DNA of 21,806 bases from Ruminobacter sp964520475. Lineage in GTDB: Bacteria > Pseudomonadota > Gammaproteobacteria > Enterobacterales > Succinivibrionaceae. Both the position numbers and the translations under genes were made by a program. Positions 6,685-13,795 of this stretch are shown piece by piece. The stretch lies in NCBI GenBank assembly GCA_964520475.1, contig CAZFNS010000020.1, positions 1 to 21,806 of the forward strand, read 5' to 3'. The first letter of the stretch is position 1, and each line of letters opens with the position of its first letter. Under the pieces are notes generated by a model, which was not told the origin of the DNA, made no database searches, and saw only the letters and a list, made by a program, of their open reading frames with translations.

Positions 6685-7599
6685 ATGCACGACATCTGGA
6701 ACCCCTGGCACGGCTGCGTCAAAAAAAGCGAAGGCTGCGACAACTGCTACATGTTCTTCCTCGATCGGGCGCACGGGCTCGACGGGCGGGAGATCCGCCG
6801 CAACCGCGCGGGCTTCGCCTACCCCCTGCGCCGGAACCGCGCGGGCGGCTACGTCGTGCGGAGCGGCGAGACGATCCGGGTCTGCATGACCTCGGACTTT
6901 TTCCTCGCGGAGGCCGACCCGTGGCGCCCCGACGCCTGGCGGATCATGGCGGCCCGCCCCGACGTGAAGTTCTTCCTCCTCACCAAGCGCCCCGAGCGCG
7001 TCGCGGCCTGCCTGCCCCCGGACTGGGGGGACGGCTGGGAGAATATCTTTTTCAACGTGTCGGCCGAGAACCAGCGCCGGGCCGACGAGCGCGTCCCCGT
7101 CCTCCTCGATCTGCCGTTCCGGCACAAGGGGATCATGTGCGCGCCCTTCATCGGGCCGGTGACGCTGCGGGAGTACCTGAAGACCGGCGCGATCGAGCAG
7201 GTGCTCTGCGACGGCGAGAACTACGCGGGGGCGCGGGTGTGCGATTTCGCGTGGGTGGAGAGCCTCGCCCGGGAATGCGCCGAGGCCGGGGTCACCTTCG
7301 TGTTCTGCGGCACCGGGCGGCGCTTCGCGCGGAACGGCCGCGTCTACCGGATCGAGGGGAACGCCCTGCAGACCGAGCAGGCCTTCAAATCGGGCGTGTC
7401 GTTCCGGGGGAAACCCATCGTGTTCGCGCTTAAGGATCCCCTCGGCTTCCCCCTGCGGGAGGAGGAGCTTTACAAGCCGCGCTACCGGCCGATCTGCGAC
7501 GCCTGCAGCCGCCGGATCTTCTGCAACGGCTGCTCGGACTGCGGCGCCTGCGAGAAGGCGGCCGGGGCGCGCGGGGACTACGCCGCGGACGGGGAGTGA
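6685..7599 (+). CDS. DUF5131 (phage Gp37/Gp68) three-Cys family protein with cysteine-rich tail
   Basis: 304 residues. The opening IWNPWHGCVKKSEGCDNCY carries the family's C-x6-C-x2-C motif (Cys 11, 18, 21), a spacing that suggests an Fe-S cluster of the radical-SAM type. Later family blocks include VCMTSDFFL, FFLLTKRPERV, IFFNVSAENQ and QVLCDGENY. The C-terminus adds six cysteines in 19 residues (271, 274, 280, 283, 286, 289; C-x2-C-x5-C-x2-C-x2-C-x2-C), which may bind a second cluster or zinc. The biochemical role is unknown. Many relatives are in phages or beside a TcmP partner gene, and no TcmP-like gene is visible here. ATG 6685 is preceded by GAGG. The gene lies between hinT and tatD, convergent with tatD (10-base gap). 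Confidence 0.85.
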   Translation: MHDIWNPWHGCVKKSEGCDNCYMFFLDRAHGLDGREIRRNRAGFAYPLRRNRAGGYVVRSGETIRVCMTSDFFLAEADPWRPDAWRIMAARPDVKFFLLTKRPERVAACLPPDWGDGWENIFFNVSAENQRRADERVPVLLDLPFRHKGIMCAPFIGPVTLREYLKTGAIEQVLCDGENYAGARVCDFAWVESLARECAEAGVTFVFCGTGRRFARNGRVYRIEGNALQTEQAFKSGVSFRGKPIVFALKDPLGFPLREEELYKPRYRPICDACSRRIFCNGCSDCGACEKAAGARGDYAADGE

Positions 7600-7609
7600 T
7601 CCCGCCCGC

Positions 7610-8398
7610 TCAGTCCAGGCTCACCCGGAAGCAGGCGGCGAAGTTCCGCGCGGTCAGGTCGCAGAACTCCTCGTAAGGGACGCCCTTGAGCGCCGCGGCG
7701 GCCCGCGCCGTGTAGGCCACGTAGGCGGGCTCGTTCGGCTTGCCCCGCTTCGGGACCGGGGCGAGGTAGGGGGCGTCGGTCTCGACCAGGATCCGCTCGA
7801 GGGGCGCGTAGCGGCAGGCGTCCCGGACGTTCTCCGCGTTCTTGAAGGTGACGATCCCCGAGAACGACAGGTAAAAGCCCAGGTCCAGGGCCCGGCGCGC
7901 GACCTCGCGGCTCTCGCAGAAGCAGTGCATCACCCCGCCCGCCTCGCGCCCGCCCTCGGAGCGGAGCAGCGCGAGGCAGTCGTCCCCCGCGCCCCGGGAG
8001 TGGACGATGAGGGGCTTTTTAAGCTCCGCCGCCAGACGGATCTGGCGGGCGAAGCTTTCGATCTGGAGGTCTTTGGTTTCCGGCGCGTTCACGTAGTCGA
8101 GCCCGGTCTCGCCGAGCGCGGCCACCCGGTCGCGGGACAGGTACGCGCGCATCAGGTTCTCGTCCCATTCGCCGCCCGTCTCCGCGAGGTTCTCGGGATG
8201 CACGGCGCACGCGCACCAGACCCCGGGCAAATCCTTGGTCATTTCGTAAAGGCGCGGGAACGACGCGAGGTCGACCCCCGGCGCCAGGACGTGGGTGACG
8301 CCCGCGGCCCGGGCCTTGGCCAGGGCGTCGGCCGGGTCGCGGTGGATCTCCGGATAGGCGAGGGCGTCGAGATGACAGTGCGAATCTACCAAATACAT
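7610..8398 (-). CDS. TatD-family metal-dependent hydrolase/DNase (YcfH type)
   Basis: 262 residues, the usual length. The family binds two divalent metals in a TIM barrel, and members act as 3'-5' exonucleases or remain uncharacterised hydrolases. Visible ligands are H7-C-H9 in the DSHCHLD opening, E97 in LGETGLDY, H133 in LIVHSRG, H158 in GVMHCF and D208 in LVETDAPYL, so the active site is complete. It matches the YcfH branch, whose E. coli gene lies in the same neighbourhood as hinT and lpoB. A purine-rich GGGGA precedes the ATG. A CATAAT -10-like sequence (8465-8470, minus strand) suggests a promoter separate from traV-traA. Confidence 0.92.
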   Translation of the reverse strand: MYLVDSHCHLDALAYPEIHRDPADALAKARAAGVTHVLAPGVDLASFPRLYEMTKDLPGVWCACAVHPENLAETGGEWDENLMRAYLSRDRVAALGETGLDYVNAPETKDLQIESFARQIRLAAELKKPLIVHSRGAGDDCLALLRSEGGREAGGVMHCFCESREVARRALDLGFYLSFSGIVTFKNAENVRDACRYAPLERILVETDAPYLAPVPKRGKPNEPAYVAYTARAAAALKGVPYEEFCDLTARNFAACFRVSLD

Positions 8399-8558
8399 GT
8401 GTCTTTTCCCCGAAGGGCGGGCCGCCGGCCCGGGAAGATCCCGGCGCCCGCCCGCGCCGCCTCTATTATGCGATTTTTTCGGGCGGGGCTCAACCTCCGC
8501 GGGGCGGCCGGGGCCGGAAGTCCGTCCGCCGGGCCCGCGGGGGAAGGGCGCCCGGGCC

Positions 8559-8966
8559 TCAGAAGGGCCCGGAAGCGCCCGCGGCCAGCCATTTTTCGAG
8601 GAGCGGGGCCGAGTCCGGGCCGAGGGCCGCGCTCAGCACGCTCTCGATGACCGTGGGGGTGTTGTAGAGCCCGATGCCGCCGCCGATGCCCACGGCGAAG
8701 GCGCTGATGCTCTGGCGCGCCACCCCGGCGACGATCCCCACGAGGATCATGCTGCCGCAGACCACGCGCCCGAGGGTGCCCTGGATCCAGTTCTTGAGCG
8801 TGTCCCAGACCTCGGCGAATTCCTCGCCGCCCGTGCCCGCGCACGCGTCTCCCGCCGCGGACGCGGCGGCGAGCGCCGCCGCGACGATGATGAGGGGCCG
8901 GCCGGCCCGGATGAGCGCCGCGGCGCGCCGGAGGGCGCCCGCGAGGCGTTGCTGTGTCGTTTCCAT
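8559..8966 (-). CDS. traA: TraA/VirB2-like conjugative pilin
   Basis: 135 residues. A basic N-terminus with a long signal-type hydrophobic segment (about 22-43, ending DACAG) is followed by a short mature domain with two further hydrophobic helices: VVCGSMILVGIVAG (about 68-82) and AFAVGIGGGIGLY (about 89-101). The block GVARQSISAFAVGIGGGIGLYN followed by PTVIESV resembles pilin subunits of F/SXT-type type IV secretion systems. Probable prepilin cleavage lies near residues 43-44. AAGGA lies about 8 bases before ATG 8966. It starts 23 bases after the TraV-like gene stops. The TraV-then-TraA order is known from SXT/R391 elements. Pilin families are short and variable, so naming rests on topology plus context. 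Confidence 0.7.
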   Translation of the reverse strand: METTQQRLAGALRRAAALIRAGRPLIIVAAALAAASAAGDACAGTGGEEFAEVWDTLKNWIQGTLGRVVCGSMILVGIVAGVARQSISAFAVGIGGGIGLYNTPTVIESVLSAALGPDSAPLLEKWLAAGASGPF

Positions 8967-8989
8967 GTGTTTTTTCCTTATAAAGTGCG

Positions 8990-9517
8990 TTATCGCGCCG
9001 CGGCGGGGCGGTTCCCGCCGGACGCCGTCTCCTCGCGCCAGGGGGCCGCGGGGGCGGCGGGGCCGCCGGCGCCTTCTCCGGCCTCGCGCCGGAAGCCGCC
9101 CGCCGGGGCTGCGCCCCAGGCGCCGTTGCCGAGATCCGTCCAGATCGCCGTCTCGCCGCGGAGGTTGCCCGCCGCGTCTTCGTACGGGGTGATCCAGGTG
9201 ATCATGACGTCGCCGCGGGTGCGGAAGATCTCCCGGGGCTCTTCGTCCCCGGCCGGAACGGGCGCGCCCGCGCCCGTCCGGGCCGGCGCCGCGCCGGCCT
9301 TTTCTTCCCCGTCCCGCGCCGCGCCCGGGTCCGCGGCCGCGGCGGCGAGGGCGCGCCGCTGCCGGTACACCTCCGGGGCGCTCAGGCAGCGGACCCCGCG
9401 GGGCAGGCCCGCGCAGCCGTACTCGCCGGCGCCGATGCCGAGCGAGCAGCCCGCCGGGGCGGCGAGGACCGCCGCGAGGACGGCGCCGCGCGCCGCCGAA
9501 GTGATTGAGATTGTCAT
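8990..9517 (-). CDS. traV: TraV-like conjugative-transfer outer-membrane lipoprotein
   Basis: 175 residues from ATG 9517, chosen because GGGGAG lies about 8 bases upstream and a signal peptide follows. The lipobox APAGC puts the lipidated Cys at residue 24, though Pro at -3 is unusual. The mature N-terminus has the TraV signature: SLGIG, then YGCAGLPRGVRCLSAPEVY with Cys 35 and 44. TraV forms the outer-membrane core of F-type secretion channels with TraK and TraB, corresponding to VirB7. The C-terminal half is Ala/Gly/Pro-rich and less conserved. Genes for TraL, E, K and B, normally just upstream, are absent. Upstream is cvfB on the opposite strand. Confidence 0.75.
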   Translation of the reverse strand: MTISITSAARGAVLAAVLAAPAGCSLGIGAGEYGCAGLPRGVRCLSAPEVYRQRRALAAAAADPGAARDGEEKAGAAPARTGAGAPVPAGDEEPREIFRTRGDVMITWITPYEDAAGNLRGETAIWTDLGNGAWGAAPAGGFRREAGEGAGGPAAPAAPWREETASGGNRPAAAR

Positions 9518-9572
9518 TTCGCGTTTCTCCCCGGCGCCCCGGGCTCTCCGCCCGGGCGCCGTTCGGTCGGGC

Positions 9573-9578
9573 AGTATA
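9573..9578 (-). promoter_or_regulatory. Possible -10 element TATACT for traV-traA
   Basis: Minus-strand TATACT about 60 bases upstream of ATG 9517. The divergent spacer 9518-9806 also has plus-strand TACAAT (9693-9698), a candidate -10 for cvfB. Neither has a good -35 element. Confidence 0.35.
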
Positions 9579-9806
9579 GCCGTCCCGCGCGGCGCGGGCG
9601 GGGCGTCCGGCATTTGTTTTTTGCCCGGAAGCGCCCGGGCGGGGGGGGATCGCCCGGCGCGGCGGGGTGTTTCTTTTTTCGGGCGGGCGGTGTACAATGA
9701 TCCCGGTCACATTATGACGGGGGATCCGCGCCGCGGGCGGCGGGTTTCCCGTTCTTTTTCACCCGCGGCGCGCCGCTTCCGGCCGCCCCCGGAGACGGTA
9801 ACGCGT

Positions 9807-10685
9807 ATGCGCATCATCATCGGCAGAATGAACACCCTCAGAATCGCCCGGCTCGATCCGAAAGGCGCCTTCCTCGACGGCGGCGCCGCGGGCGAGCTCT
9901 TCCTGCCGCTCTCCCAGCTTCCCGCGGACCCCGCGCCCGGCGCGGCGGCCGAGGTCTTCTGCTACCTCGACGACGGGAAGATGACGGTCACCGCGCGCCG
10001 CCCGCGCCTCCTCGCGGGCGAGGCCGGCCGGCTCGCGGTCAAAGACGTGACCCCCGGCGCCGCCTACCTCGACTGGGGGATCCGCAAGGATCTGATGATC
10101 CCGTTCCGGGAGCAGGACGGGCCGCTCCGCCCGGGCGAAACGATCCTGGTTTACGCGGCCGTCGACCGCGAGGGCCGGATCTTCGCGACCCAAAAATTCG
10201 ACCGGCACATCCCCGAGACCCTGCCGAAGGGCTCGCCCCTCGGGGCGGGGAGTCCCGTCGGTCTCACCCTGATCGCCCGCGCGCCCCTCGGCTGGAAGGC
10301 GCTCGTGAGCGGAACCTGCTACGGGCTCCTCCCCGCCGCGGAGGCCGCGGCGATCGCGGATCCCGTCCCCGGCCGCCGGCTCAGGGGCTGGATAAGCTCC
10401 GTCCGCCGCGACTTCCGGGTCGGCGTGACCCTCAGGGAGCCCGGCATGGCGGGGGTGAGAAGCGCGGAGGAATTCCTGCTCGGGGAACTCGGGCGGGCGG
10501 GGGGCTTCCTCCCGTACGGGGACTTCTCCGATCCCGCCGCGATCGAGCGGCGCTTCGGCATGAGCAAAAGAAAGTTCAAGATGGCGATCGGCGGCCTTTA
10601 CCGCGCCCGGCGCGCGGAGCCCGCGGAGGGCGGGATCCGGCTCGTCCCGGGCGGGGGCGCCGGCCCGGCCGCGGATCCGGAGTAA
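9807..10685 (+). CDS. cvfB: CvfB-family S1-domain RNA-binding protein (YitL-like)
   Basis: 292 residues from ATG 9807, preceded by GGAG about 12 bases away. ATG 9828 (MNTLRIA) is an alternative start. The family consists of S1-like domains plus a C-terminal winged helix and binds RNA. In Staphylococcus it influences virulence gene expression. Visible: IGRMNTLRIARLD, AFLDGG-AGELFLPLSQLP, AEVFCYLDDGKMTVTA, then a second S1 unit (AYLDWGIRKDLMIPFREQ), a third around residues 145-200, and the winged helix with FSDPAAIERRFGMSKRKFKMAIGGLY. The gene runs into the setA-like gene on the same strand after about 100 bases. Confidence 0.88.
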   Translation: MRIIIGRMNTLRIARLDPKGAFLDGGAAGELFLPLSQLPADPAPGAAAEVFCYLDDGKMTVTARRPRLLAGEAGRLAVKDVTPGAAYLDWGIRKDLMIPFREQDGPLRPGETILVYAAVDREGRIFATQKFDRHIPETLPKGSPLGAGSPVGLTLIARAPLGWKALVSGTCYGLLPAAEAAAIADPVPGRRLRGWISSVRRDFRVGVTLREPGMAGVRSAEEFLLGELGRAGGFLPYGDFSDPAAIERRFGMSKRKFKMAIGGLYRARRAEPAEGGIRLVPGGGAGPAADPE

Positions 10686-10726
10686 AAACCCGGCCGCGCG
10701 CGCTTATTATTATTACTACAGACAGC

Positions 10727-10767
10727 CGCGCCGCGCGGCGCGCCGCCGGGCCCCGGGCCCGGCGGCG
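10727..10767 (+). promoter_or_regulatory. Strong GC stems in the leader of the efflux gene
   Basis: A perfect 16-base palindrome CGCGCCGCGCGGCGCG (10727-10742) overlaps a 12-bp all-GC hairpin CGCCGCCGGGCC / GGCCCGGCGGCG with a 3-base loop (10741-10767). The hairpin ends about 5 bases before the GGAAGGGG ribosome binding site. There is no T-run, so it looks like a leader structure or translational block rather than a simple terminator of cvfB. Confidence 0.45.
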
Positions 10768-10786
10768 GTAAAGCGGAAGGGGCGCT

Positions 10787-11962
10787 ATGCTCAGGCAGTT
10801 TACGGACAAAAGATTTTTCGCCTTCCTCGGGCTCACGTTCTGCGCCGGGTCCTCGTTCGCGATGGTCCTGCCGGTGCTCAGCCTTTACCTCGTCAAGACG
10901 GTGGGGGCCGGGAGCGGGCAGCTCGGCATGTTCTACACGGTGTCGGCGGTCGCCGGGATCGTCGTCACCCAGATCCTCGCCAAGTTCTCGGACGGGCGGA
11001 TCCCGAGGCGCCTGCTCATGATCGCCGGCTTCGTCTCCGGGGCGCTGATGGCGCTCGTCTACATGATCTTCCCGGTCTACTCCGTCGTGATCACCGCCGG
11101 GGTGCTCCTCTCCTGCCTCTCGGCCGTCGCGGGCCCCCAGGTCTTCGCCCTGGGGCGCGAGTACTCGCTGCGCCGCTACGGGGAGTCGGTCATGTTCACC
11201 TCGTACATGCGCGCGATGTTCTCCCTGTCGTGGGTCGTCGCCCCGCCGCTCACCTACGCCCTGTTCGTGAGCGCCGGACCGAACGGCTCGTTTACGGGCG
11301 CGGCGGCGATCTTCGCGGCGGGGGCCGTCACGGCGTTCCTGCTGATGCCGAAGGGCGCGGCCCGCCCCGCGGGGGAGGAGAAAGGCCCCGGGTCGCTCCG
11401 GCTCATCCTCGGCAACCCCAGCGTCGTCCTCGCCTTCGCGGCCTTCACCCTGCTCTGGGCCAGCAACACCGCCTACCTCGCGGCCATGCCGATCTTCGTC
11501 ACGGACGAGCTCGCGCTCGATAAGCGCCTGCCCGGCTTCATGATGGGGACCGCGGCCTTCCTCGAGATCCCGGCGCTCCTCCTCGGCAGCGTCGCCGCCA
11601 AAAAGACCGGCCTCAAGTTCGCCGTCGTCGTCTCGGCCGCCGCGGGAGTCGCCTTCTACGCGTGCCTGAGCCTCACGCATCCCGGGGTCGTCTCCCTCCT
11701 TCTCCTCCAGTTCCTGAACGCGGTGTTCATCGGGATCCTGGCCGGGCTCGGCATGGTCTACATGCAGGAGCTCCTGCCCTCGATCCCGGGGCAGGCCACC
11801 ACGCTCTACAACAACAGCGTCAACACCGGCAACATCCTCTCCGGGATCGTGGTGGCCGAGACGATGGGCTCGGGCAGCGCGGCCGGGGTCTTCCACTGCG
11901 GCGCGGCGCTGACCGCCCTGGCCCTCGTCATGATCTTCTTCGTCCGCAAAGTGCGGATCTGA
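10787..11962 (+). CDS. SET-family major facilitator sugar efflux transporter (SetA/SetB-like)
   Basis: 391 residues with 12 predicted membrane helices. SET proteins export lactose, glucosides or sugar-phosphate-stress substrates by proton antiport. The family signature is clear in the first half: PVLSLYLVKTVGAG, LGMFYTVSAVAGIVVTQ and the loop SDGRIPRRLLM (MFS motif A position). The second half shows PGQATTLYNNSVNTGNI and ends RKVRI. The central loop (about 200-215) is short and charged. GGAAGGGG lies about 7 bases before the ATG. Which sugar is exported cannot be told. Confidence 0.85.
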   Translation: MLRQFTDKRFFAFLGLTFCAGSSFAMVLPVLSLYLVKTVGAGSGQLGMFYTVSAVAGIVVTQILAKFSDGRIPRRLLMIAGFVSGALMALVYMIFPVYSVVITAGVLLSCLSAVAGPQVFALGREYSLRRYGESVMFTSYMRAMFSLSWVVAPPLTYALFVSAGPNGSFTGAAAIFAAGAVTAFLLMPKGAARPAGEEKGPGSLRLILGNPSVVLAFAAFTLLWASNTAYLAAMPIFVTDELALDKRLPGFMMGTAAFLEIPALLLGSVAAKKTGLKFAVVVSAAAGVAFYACLSLTHPGVVSLLLLQFLNAVFIGILAGLGMVYMQELLPSIPGQATTLYNNSVNTGNILSGIVVAETMGSGSAAGVFHCGAALTALALVMIFFVRKVRI

Positions 11963-11970
11963 CCCCTCCC

Positions 11971-12006
11971 GGGCGCCGGCGGGACCGGCGCCCGCCCCCG
12001 ATTTTT
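11971..12006 (+). terminator. Rho-independent terminator of the efflux gene
   Basis: Stem GGGCGCCGG / CCGGCGCCC with a 5-base loop (11971-11993), then a C-rich gap and five T (12002-12006). It lies in the short space before the convergent traD stop. Confidence 0.65.
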
Positions 12007-12009
12007 CCG

Positions 12010-13785
12010 TCATTCCGGCTTTAAGAACGGGATCCGCCCCTTGATCACGGTGGCCCCGCCCACGCGGGCGATGTACTCGAGGTCGGGCAGCTCCGCGAGG
12101 GTCTCGGGCGGGAAGACCGCGGCCTCGGTCTCGGCGAAGCCGTCCGAGACGAGGGTCTTCACGGCGGTGAGGGACTCGGAGTCCTGGGAGCGCGCCGCGC
12201 TCTCGGAGCGGAAGAGCACCCGGGTCTTCGGGAGCGAGGCGCTCACGTACTCGCGGGTGTCGCGGTCGATGGTGCGCAGCGAGATCAGGTTGTTGACGTT
12301 CCCGAGCGCCTGGAGGGCCCGGGCGGGGCTGCCGAGGCCCGCCTCGAAGTCGGCGATCGTCTGGGTGGCCACGGTTATCCGGAACTTCGCGCCGCGCCCC
12401 TTGTTGAGGAGCTGGATGAGCTGGTCGTTGATCACCTCGGCGGTCTCGTCGACGAAGAGGTTGACCGCGCCAAGGTCTTTCCCGAAATTGTAGCGGGCCC
12501 CCGCCACGGCGGCCAGGTCGGCGAGGAGCAGCGAGCCCAGGGCGGCCCCGGTCTGGCCGTCGGTGAGCGAGTCCAGCCCCGCGTAGAGGATCATGTTCCC
12601 GCGGACGATCTCGGCGAGGCTCCGGGTCCTTCTGCCGAGATCGTCGTCCTCCGCGGGGGAGAGCAGGCTCCCGAGCTCGCCCGCCGTCAGCATCTCGAGC
12701 ACGGGCCGCAGCGACGCGGTCATTTTTTTGTAGTGGTCCGGGTCGTGGCGGGCGAGCTCGGCGAGGGCCTCGAGGGCTTCGCTCGCCCGCTTCCGGTACG
12801 GCTTCATGGCTTTGAGGTAGAGCGCCTCGTACTTCGCGAGCAGGCGGCCCGGGTACTTCGAGGTCTCCTTGCGGAGCGCCGCCCACTCCTCCCCGGCCGG
12901 GGAGGAGTCCCCGAGGCAGCGGTCGAAGGCGCACCTGAACGCGAGCAGGGCGAGCTCCGTGAGGCGCGAGCCGATGTAGTAGCGGACCAGCTTGAGGGTG
13001 GGCCGCCGCCCGGTCTCGACGATCCCGCCGATCACGGCGTTGAGGGCGGCGAAGGCGAAGCCGCGGAACGGGTCGCTTTTGCCGCGGGCGACGGGCACGA
13101 GGGAGCTTAAGCGCGCCGCGAGCTCGGTGGCGCGGCTGAAGCTGTGGAGGGGATTTAAGCGTATGCTGCGGTCGGGGAAGGCCGGGTGGAAGAAGAGCAC
13201 CTCCCGCCCGCAGGCCGCGGCGGCGGCGCGGATATTCTCGTAGAGATCGCGGTCGCCCTTCGGGTCGATCACCACGACCCCCTCGCCGCGGAACACCGCC
13301 TGGGCGCAGAGCAGATCGTAGAGGCGGGTCTTGCCCGCGCCCGTGGTGCCGGTTATGAGGGTGTGCCCGTCGAAGAAGCCGAGCGGCAGGTACACGTCGG
13401 AGGCCCGCCCGAGCCGCTGGATGAACCCCGAGCCCCGGCGGGACGCGTCCCGGGGGGCCCGGCACAGGGCCGGGTCCTTTTCGAGCACGCGGTACAGCGC
13501 GGCCGCCTGCTCCTTTTCCCACGGGAAGCCCTCGCCGAGGTAGAGCCGGTCCGGGAAGGTCCGCGCGCGCAGCTCCGCCCGGGTGAGGACGAGGGGCGGC
13601 GGCCCCGCGGCCGCCGCCTCCTCGGCGCGCAGCTTCGCGAGGCGGCGCAGGCCGAGCAGGAAGGCGGCCGCGAAGAAGGGCGCGAACACGAACCGGCCCG
13701 CGTGGGCCGTTCCCGCCGACAGCGCCGCCGCGGCCAGCAGCCCGGCGAGGCTCGCCAGGGTCTCGGCCAGTGCCGGGATGAACAC
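12010..13785 (-). CDS. traD: TraD-like type IV coupling ATPase (SXT/R391 branch)
   Basis: 591 residues. TraD/VirD4 proteins are inner-membrane ATPases that deliver the relaxase-DNA complex or effectors to a type IV secretion channel. Two N-terminal hydrophobic segments (about 8-29 and 31-47) are followed by Walker A GTTGAGKT (146-153), VVVIDPKGDRDLYENI, RLNPLHSFSRATELA and Walker B NLFVDE (about 442-447), then VATQTIADFEAGL and INLISLRT-like NNLISLRTIDRD. These blocks resemble the SXT TraD group rather than F TraD. Starts with GTG at 13785 behind GGGAGG, which overlaps the stop of the upstream gene (10-base gap), so the two are co-transcribed. Key ATPase residues are intact. No relaxase gene is recognised nearby. 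Confidence 0.85.
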   Translation of the reverse strand: MFIPALAETLASLAGLLAAAALSAGTAHAGRFVFAPFFAAAFLLGLRRLAKLRAEEAAAAGPPPLVLTRAELRARTFPDRLYLGEGFPWEKEQAAALYRVLEKDPALCRAPRDASRRGSGFIQRLGRASDVYLPLGFFDGHTLITGTTGAGKTRLYDLLCAQAVFRGEGVVVIDPKGDRDLYENIRAAAAACGREVLFFHPAFPDRSIRLNPLHSFSRATELAARLSSLVPVARGKSDPFRGFAFAALNAVIGGIVETGRRPTLKLVRYYIGSRLTELALLAFRCAFDRCLGDSSPAGEEWAALRKETSKYPGRLLAKYEALYLKAMKPYRKRASEALEALAELARHDPDHYKKMTASLRPVLEMLTAGELGSLLSPAEDDDLGRRTRSLAEIVRGNMILYAGLDSLTDGQTGAALGSLLLADLAAVAGARYNFGKDLGAVNLFVDETAEVINDQLIQLLNKGRGAKFRITVATQTIADFEAGLGSPARALQALGNVNNLISLRTIDRDTREYVSASLPKTRVLFRSESAARSQDSESLTAVKTLVSDGFAETEAAVFPPETLAELPDLEYIARVGGATVIKGRIPFLKPE

Positions 13786-13795
13786 GCGCGCCTCC

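Noticed and set aside
8397..9806. In-frame plus-strand extension upstream of cvfB to position 8397
   Set aside because: It would cover the traA and traV genes in antisense, has no family similarity and no start signal; CvfB homology begins at about 9807.
10598..13522. 974-codon minus-strand frame across setA-like and traD genes
   Set aside because: It overlaps two well-supported genes in other frames and encodes Arg/Pro/Gly-rich sequence with no recognisable domain.
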